Assembly (NCBI GenBank): GCA_023406965.1 | Contig: JAEXTI010000400.1 | Coordinates: forward strand, 1 to 10,361 | Reading direction: 5' to 3' | Source: Chloroflexota bacterium | Lineage (GTDB): Bacteria > Chloroflexota > Anaerolineae > Anaerolineales > Anaerolineaceae | DNA: 10,361 nucleotides | In this document: one piece after another, positions 6,733 to 10,361 of the stretch | Layout of the letters: each line of letters begins with the position of its first letter | Numbering within the stretch: position 1 is the first letter of the stretch | Program-made: the position numbers and the translations under genes | Notes under the pieces: generated by a model | The model's database searches: none | What the model saw: the letters and a program-made list of their open reading frames with translations, nothing else | Told to the model about the DNA's origin: nothing

Positions 6733-7767
6733 CTACTGGAATACAATCTCGCCCGTGTACATCCCCATCGAGCAGGTGAACTTCATCTTCGTCCCGGCTT
6801 CTTGGGGCGGGATATCGAACGTCACGCGGCCGGTTCCAGGCAGCAGTTCTTCGACTTGCAGCGCCGGGATGACAAAGGCCCGCGAGCAAGAAAGCGTCTC
6901 GTTGGTCACCAGGGTCAGGGTCACCGGCTCACCGGCTTTGGCCCGCAGCAGGGTGGGGAAATAGCCTTCGTTGCGCGCTTCCACCACCAATTCGGTTGCA
7001 AGAGGCGTCTCGCTGCTAGCAACTTCGCCGGCCGGCGCGCGCAAATTATTGATCGCGCGGCTGACCGAAGGCGCGCCCATCAAGTTCAAACCTGAGTCAA
7101 TCGTCACCAGACCCAAAATGAGCACCACCACGGCCACAAAGCGCATGAAATTGGCTTCCAGGCGCGAGCCCAACCGCAGGGTCAGGTATGCCACGCCGAA
7201 GAAAACCGGGCTGGCTCCCAGGGTGAAGGCCAACAAGATGCCCGCCCCGAAGAGTGGATCGGCGCTGCCGATGGCCAGGGCCATCATGGACTGAGTCACC
7301 CCGCAGGGGATGAGCACGGTGAGCGCGCCGAGGAACAAGGGCGTTACATCCGAGTCGTTCTTGGCCACCCGGCGGATGTAGCGCGTGAGGAAGGAGGGTG
7401 TCTCGATGGCAAAATAACGGAAAATGGGATGCGCATTGAGCATGCGCAGGCCATTGCCGAGCATGAACACGCCGATGACTACCAGGAGGATGGCTCGGGT
7501 GAGTATGGTGAGCTGGAAGACCGAACCCAGCGCGCCCAGCAAAGCTCCCAGGAGGGTATAGGCTACCAGCTTGGCCACCAGGAACAGCACAATGGGGCGC
7601 GCCGAAGCCGGTTTGGCCTGGGGGGCGTTCCTGGAACGCTTGCCGGATGGCGCCAGGTTTTCTTCCATCTGGCGAGCCATCGAGCTGGCCAGCAATCCCC
7701 CTTGCACCGCCAGGCAGCTCAGGCCGCCGGCCGTCAAACCGGTAATAAAGGCAACGAAAAATTCCAC
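6733..7767 (-). CDS. TauE/SafE/UreH-type membrane protein with C-terminal cupredoxin-like domain
   Basis: This encodes 344 residues. About six hydrophobic segments span residues 1-230, with GGLSCLAVQGG (Cys18) in the first and LIPCGVTQSM (Cys155) in a later one. Paired intramembrane cysteines in such positions recall the DsbD/CcdA and COG2836 families, so thiol or metal passage across the membrane is plausible. A charged cytoplasmic-type loop lies at about 31-57. After a Ser/Thr/Ala linker (about 240-262), residues 264-344 form a cupredoxin-like domain with NETLSCSRAFVIP (Cys294) and a C-terminal FTCSMGMYTGEIVF (Cys332, Met334, Met336). The usual cupredoxin histidine ligands are not seen; a Cys/Met-rich copper site is my inference. 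The start codon is GTG at 7767 with AGGAG 9 nt upstream; the next Met is residue 30, which would delete the first membrane segment. The gene leads a two-gene unit with the HMA protein and is preceded by a promoter and dyad. Copper handling is likely; direction and ligand are unproven. Confidence 0.82.
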   Translation of the reverse strand: MEFFVAFITGLTAGGLSCLAVQGGLLASSMARQMEENLAPSGKRSRNAPQAKPASARPIVLFLVAKLVAYTLLGALLGALGSVFQLTILTRAILLVVIGVFMLGNGLRMLNAHPIFRYFAIETPSFLTRYIRRVAKNDSDVTPLFLGALTVLIPCGVTQSMMALAIGSADPLFGAGILLAFTLGASPVFFGVAYLTLRLGSRLEANFMRFVAVVVLILGLVTIDSGLNLMGAPSVSRAINNLRAPAGEVASSETPLATELVVEARNEGYFPTLLRAKAGEPVTLTLVTNETLSCSRAFVIPALQVEELLPGTGRVTFDIPPQEAGTKMKFTCSMGMYTGEIVFQ

Positions 7768-7786
7768 GGGGGTAAACTCCTAAATA

Positions 7787-7817
7787 GTGTAAAGCGACAA
7801 AATTAGTCGCTTTACAC
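7787..7817. promoter_or_regulatory. Perfect 12-bp dyad, probable repressor operator
   Basis: The arms GTGTAAAGCGAC (7787-7798) and GTCGCTTTACAC (7806-7817) are exact inverse complements separated by 7 A/T bases. The dyad sits directly downstream of the -10 box of the metal-operon promoter and covers the expected start site, the classical place for a repressor. No U-tract of terminator type follows on the minus strand; the next element is the ribosome binding site. It does not match the TACA-N2-TGTA copper box of CopY, nor any CsoR site I know. Because it would be transcribed, an RNA hairpin role is also possible. Confidence 0.7.
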
Positions 7818-7845
7818 ATTCTATCACGACCACGGCTGGAGTCAA
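7818..7845 (-). promoter_or_regulatory. Promoter of the metal-handling operon
   Basis: On the minus strand TTGACT (7840-7845) is followed after 16 nt by TAGAAT (7818-7823), preceded by TGA, giving an extended -10 (TGN) arrangement. The predicted start site near 7811 lies inside the dyad at 7787-7817, about 44 nt before the GTG start. Confidence 0.65.
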
Positions 7846-7954
7846 TCACCTGAAATTAAGAAAACGCTAAAGCATCTTTCTATTCTCGCCAACGGAACCT
7901 TTCTCTGCCCACCCCCGTCTTAAGGCTGCTGGATGATCAGGAAAGGAGACTGCC

Positions 7955-8347
7955 ATGCTACGATTCGGCAAATATTTGATCTTCCTGACTTTTGCCTTCA
8001 GCTTGTGCGCTTGCAGCGCGGGTGAGGCGGGAACCACAATCACTGAAAAAGATGCCGGAAAGACGATCACGCTGGCGGTGGGCGATGTGCTGACCGTGAA
8101 CCTGGAAGGCAACATCACCACCGGCTACAACTGGGAACTGGAAAACACAGACTTGCAGATTCTGGAGTTGGCCGAAGAACCGTCGTATGCCCCCGAAAAC
8201 GAGATGCCCGGCTCGCCCGGCGTGATTACCCTGCGCTTCAAAGCAGTGGTAACGGGACAAGAGATCTTGAAGCTGGTCTACCGCCGCTCTTGGGAAACCG
8301 ATGTGGACCCTCTGGAGTCATTCGCAATCATTGTTGAGGTGAAATAG
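7955..8347 (+). CDS. Chagasin-like (inhibitor family I42) lipoprotein
   Basis: This encodes 130 residues. The N-terminus is a lipoprotein signal: Arg/Lys, a hydrophobic core, then a lipobox-like Leu-Cys-Ala-Cys with Cys20 as the likely lipidated residue. The remainder fits the small immunoglobulin-like fold of chagasin, a tight inhibitor of papain-type cysteine peptidases. The first inhibitory loop NITTGYNWEL (53-62) matches the family NPTTGY motif. A Gly-containing loop (PGSPG, 85-89) and the YRRSWE segment (109-114), which replaces the usual RPW loop, stand where the other two loops are expected. The start has AAAGGAG 6 nt upstream. It probably acts on the outer face of the membrane, protecting the cell from its own or foreign cysteine peptidases; no target gene is visible nearby. 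It is divergent from the metal operon, and I see no clear plus-strand promoter in 7820-7954. Confidence 0.85.
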   Translation: MLRFGKYLIFLTFAFSLCACSAGEAGTTITEKDAGKTITLAVGDVLTVNLEGNITTGYNWELENTDLQILELAEEPSYAPENEMPGSPGVITLRFKAVVTGQEILKLVYRRSWETDVDPLESFAIIVEVK

Positions 8348-8358
8348 GATGCAAGACT

Positions 8359-8392
8359 AAACCCTAAGGGTCTCCGAAGACCCTTAGGGTTT
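8359..8392. terminator. Bidirectional hairpin terminator, repeat-family copy 4
   Basis: There are 15-bp perfect arms at 8359-8373 and 8378-8392 with a 4-base loop (CCGA). It lies between convergent genes whose stops are at 8347 and 8403, with 11 and 10 nt to spare, so it can serve both. The stem is of the AAGGG/CCCTT type, as in copy 3. The T-run after the stem is short on both strands (TTT). Confidence 0.88.
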
Positions 8393-8402
8393 GAATGTCT
8401 CC

Positions 8403-10094
8403 CTAAACCAACCGCTTCTCCACTGCCTGGATGCGCCCGTGCCCGGCGGGGAGCAGCTTTTTATACAGTTCCAGCGCCGTTTGCAGTTCTGCACGGGCCT
8501 CGTCCGCCCGGCCCAGATCCTGCAGCACCACACCCAGGTTGGTATGAATATTGGCCGCGTCCAGGGCCGGGCCCGAATATACCTGCCCAGCCACAGTACG
8601 CGCCTGCTCCAGCACCTGAGCGGCTTCCTCCAGGCGGCCTTGCTCGCGCAGGATCAGCCCCAGGCCGTTCAACCGTCCGGCGATGCGCGTGTGAGATTGG
8701 CCAAAAGCCGCCTCTTCCACTGCCAGCGCCAGGCGAGTGTGCTCTTCGGCTCCGGGCAGGTCGCCCATTCCTTGCAGCACGCGCCCCAGGTTGGCATGGG
8801 CCAGAGCTGTGTTGGGATGGTCGGGCCCCAACAAGGCCGTGTCGATTGCCAGAGCCCGCTCGCAAGCCGTTCGCGCTCCCGTCAAATCCCCCGACTGGCG
8901 CAACACCTCGGCGAGGTTCTTGATCAACACCGCCACGGTGGGATGCTCCTTGCCCAGGGCCGCCTCGCAGACGTGCAGGGCATGGTCCAGCGAAATCCGC
9001 GCCGCCATCAGCTTGCCCTGCATCTGCATGATCGCGCCGATGTTGCCATATACCAGCCCCACGCTGAGATGGCCCGGCCCGTGGCGTTTTTGCAAGATGA
9101 CCATGGCCTGATTGAAAGCATTGAGCGCGTCGTCATAGCGGCGCTGCATTTGTAGGGTGTGCCCCAGGTTGTTCCACAACGTGCCGGTGAGGGGGTGAAA
9201 CTTGCCATAGCTGGTAACAAAGATGCCTATCGCCCGACGAGTGGCCGCTTCAGAGGCATCCAGGTTGCCTCGCGCGCGTAGAATTTCAGCCAGGTTAGCC
9301 AGATCGCGCCCGACCGCGGGGTGCTGCGCCCCAAAGCAAGCCTCATCCACCGCCAGGGCTCGCTCAGCCAGCGATTGCGCTCCGACCGGGTCGCCCACAG
9401 CCAGCAGGGTCACCGCCAGGTCAATAGCCTCACGGCCTATAGAAGGATGCTCCGTGCCGCGATAATCTTCATCCTCCTGCAACGCCACGCGATGATAGAT
9501 CACGGCCTGGTCTGCAAGACCTAAATCGCGTAGCACGCTGGCCAGATTGGTGGCGATGACGGCGCGCAGCGGTTGGCCCGGGGGCAGGGTCTGCTCGGCG
9601 GCTTCCCAGGCGCGGCGCAGCACAGGCAAAGCTTCGTCCGGGTTACCTTCGTCTTGCAGCAGTTGGCCCAGGGCATTCCAATCGCGCAACAATGCCGGGC
9701 CGGGTTGTCCGCCGGCACTTTCATCCGCGACCAGAGCAGCCTCGATCAACGCCCTGGCTTCCGCGAACAGACCCAATTCACGCAGCAAGCTGCCCAAGCG
9801 GCAGCGCGCTTCGGCCAATTGCCGCGGGTCGGCGGTGGCTTCCAAACCGCTCACGGCTTGTTCCAGCAAGCGGCGAGCGGTGGCAAATTCACCCAGGGTT
9901 TCTTGCGCCGTCCCCAGGGCCAGCCAAAGGGCAGGGTCGCCGGTTTGCGCGGCGACCTCTTCCAGCGTTGCCAGGTGCGGGCGCAGAACCGCCGGTTGGC
10001 TGCCTGCCTGGATTTGCTCGACCAGGCGGGCCAGTTCGACGGGTTGGCGCGGCCCGGAAAGTTGTTCTTGCAGCAGGACAAGAGAGTCGCTCAT
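8403..10094 (-). CDS. Kinesin-light-chain-type TPR repeat protein
   Basis: This encodes 563 residues, almost wholly helical repeats, with no signal peptide or membrane segment, so it is probably cytoplasmic. Residues 1-50 are an Ala/Gln/Leu-rich lead-in. TPR-like units start near 56 (LWLALGTAQETLGEFATARR). From about 216 the repeats fall in an exact 42-residue register marked by a His at 216, 258, 300, 342, 384, 426 and 468, mostly His-Pro. Each is followed by a segment like LANLAEILRARGNLDAA and an Arg-Ala-(Leu/Ile) helix, the pattern of kinesin-light-chain TPRs (TPR_10/TPR_12). Such arrays bind protein partners; no enzymatic domain is present, so the role is scaffolding or sensing. The ATG follows the stop codon of the upstream gene with no intervening base, and the ribosome binding site (GGAG/GAGG) lies within that gene's end, so the two should be co-translated and may act together. 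Confidence 0.85.
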   Translation of the reverse strand: MSDSLVLLQEQLSGPRQPVELARLVEQIQAGSQPAVLRPHLATLEEVAAQTGDPALWLALGTAQETLGEFATARRLLEQAVSGLEATADPRQLAEARCRLGSLLRELGLFAEARALIEAALVADESAGGQPGPALLRDWNALGQLLQDEGNPDEALPVLRRAWEAAEQTLPPGQPLRAVIATNLASVLRDLGLADQAVIYHRVALQEDEDYRGTEHPSIGREAIDLAVTLLAVGDPVGAQSLAERALAVDEACFGAQHPAVGRDLANLAEILRARGNLDASEAATRRAIGIFVTSYGKFHPLTGTLWNNLGHTLQMQRRYDDALNAFNQAMVILQKRHGPGHLSVGLVYGNIGAIMQMQGKLMAARISLDHALHVCEAALGKEHPTVAVLIKNLAEVLRQSGDLTGARTACERALAIDTALLGPDHPNTALAHANLGRVLQGMGDLPGAEEHTRLALAVEEAAFGQSHTRIAGRLNGLGLILREQGRLEEAAQVLEQARTVAGQVYSGPALDAANIHTNLGVVLQDLGRADEARAELQTALELYKKLLPAGHGRIQAVEKRLV

Positions 10095-10361
10095 TTAGAT
10101 CCTCTCCACCAAAGTGCCCAGCCCGGCCCCCGCGCTATGACTCATCAACAAGCTCCAGGCAGTCCGCGCCGCCAGCAGGGCGTGAAGCTGGAACAGCGCG
10201 CCGCGCTCTTCGACCAGCGCCTCGGATGCATCAAAGAGCGGCAGAGCCTCGACGGTCACATCGCCCGCCAGGTGTGTAATGCGCTCGTCTTGCGGCAGCA
10301 AGCCAATCGCCGCGGCAGCCATGCGGGGAAGGAATTCTGCGCCGCCGGGCAGAACGGATAG
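10095..10361 (-). CDS. Unrecognised protein, C-terminal fragment (partial)
   Basis: The frame is open to the right edge, giving 88 residues before the TAA stop at 10095-10097. An internal Met at 10322 has no ribosome binding site before it, so the true start probably lies outside the window. The visible part is Ala/Leu-rich with acidic patches (VEALPLFDASEALVEERG) and ends in SHSAGAGLGTLVERI. It has no membrane segment or cysteine motif. I do not recognise the family. Its stop codon touches the ATG of the TPR gene, which implies one operon and perhaps a shared complex. It may be a partner or regulatory protein of the TPR scaffold, but this rests on position only. Confidence 0.6.
   Translation of the reverse strand, partial: LSVLPGGAEFLPRMAAAAIGLLPQDERITHLAGDVTVEALPLFDASEALVEERGALFQLHALLAARTAWSLLMSHSAGAGLGTLVERI

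Noticed and set aside
6722..6889. N-terminal extension of the HMA protein to 6889
   Set aside because: The added 56 residues overlap the coding end of the upstream gene and have no domain character; the ATG at 6721 has a good ribosome binding site.
7787..7817. Reading the dyad as a CopY-type copper box or as a member of the terminator family
   Set aside because: Its half-sites read TGTA first and TACA second with wide spacing, not TACA-N2-TGTA, and the stem shares no sequence with the four terminators. It also lies at a promoter, not at a gene end.
653..8392. CCCTAAA/TTAGGG motifs resembling telomere repeats
   Set aside because: Each occurs singly within a hairpin arm, never in tandem; the resemblance is chance.
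8403..10094. 126-bp DNA periodicity as a tandem repeat or CRISPR-like array
   Set aside because: The period equals 42 codons and reflects TPR units in one reading frame; the DNA units are diverged and coding.

Overview
The window carries eight genes, packed closely and mostly on the minus strand. It looks like bacterial chromosomal DNA of moderately high GC content. The gene content (single-chain pyruvate:ferredoxin oxidoreductase followed by a dihydroorotate-dehydrogenase-like gene, a SIMPL-domain protein, a chagasin-type inhibitor and kinesin-light-chain-type TPRs) suggests an anaerobic or facultative bacterium. Chloroflexota, such as Anaerolineae, is my best guess, but no marker gene settles it. 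I see no phage, IS, CRISPR, tRNA or rRNA signal.

Layout: (1) 2-643, plus strand: C-terminal part of an SLC13-type permease. (2) 702-1538, minus: secreted SIMPL-domain protein with its own sigma-70-like promoter. (3) 1630-6276, minus: a two-gene unit, pyruvate:ferredoxin oxidoreductase (nifJ type, 1190 aa) then a flavoprotein that resembles dihydroorotate dehydrogenase but lacks the family's catalytic-base motif. (4) 6512-7767, minus: a metal-handling pair, a membrane protein of the TauE/SafE/UreH type fused to a cupredoxin-like domain, followed by a 69-aa heavy-metal-binding (HMA) protein. A good promoter and a perfect 12-bp dyad lie just upstream. (5) 7955-8347, plus: chagasin-like lipoprotein, divergent from the metal pair. 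(6) 8403 to the right edge, minus: a 563-aa TPR protein and, directly abutting it upstream, the C-terminus of an unrecognised protein.

The most striking non-coding feature is a family of four nearly identical perfect hairpins (653-687, 1565-1596, 6451-6486, 8359-8392). They occupy four of the gene borders at 3' ends, and their stems differ by compensatory base-pair changes while their loops vary. They are probably this organism's standard intrinsic terminators, kept at unusually high sequence identity, as expected of a dispersed repeat family or a terminator with an additional function.

Functionally, the centre is anaerobic carbon and electron metabolism (pyruvate to acetyl-CoA with reduced ferredoxin). 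The metal pair probably handles copper at the membrane under a dedicated repressor. The other genes appear to be independent units. There is no gene-free stretch above 300 bases; the longest are 6277-6511 (PFOR leader plus terminator) and 7768-7954 (divergent regulatory region).
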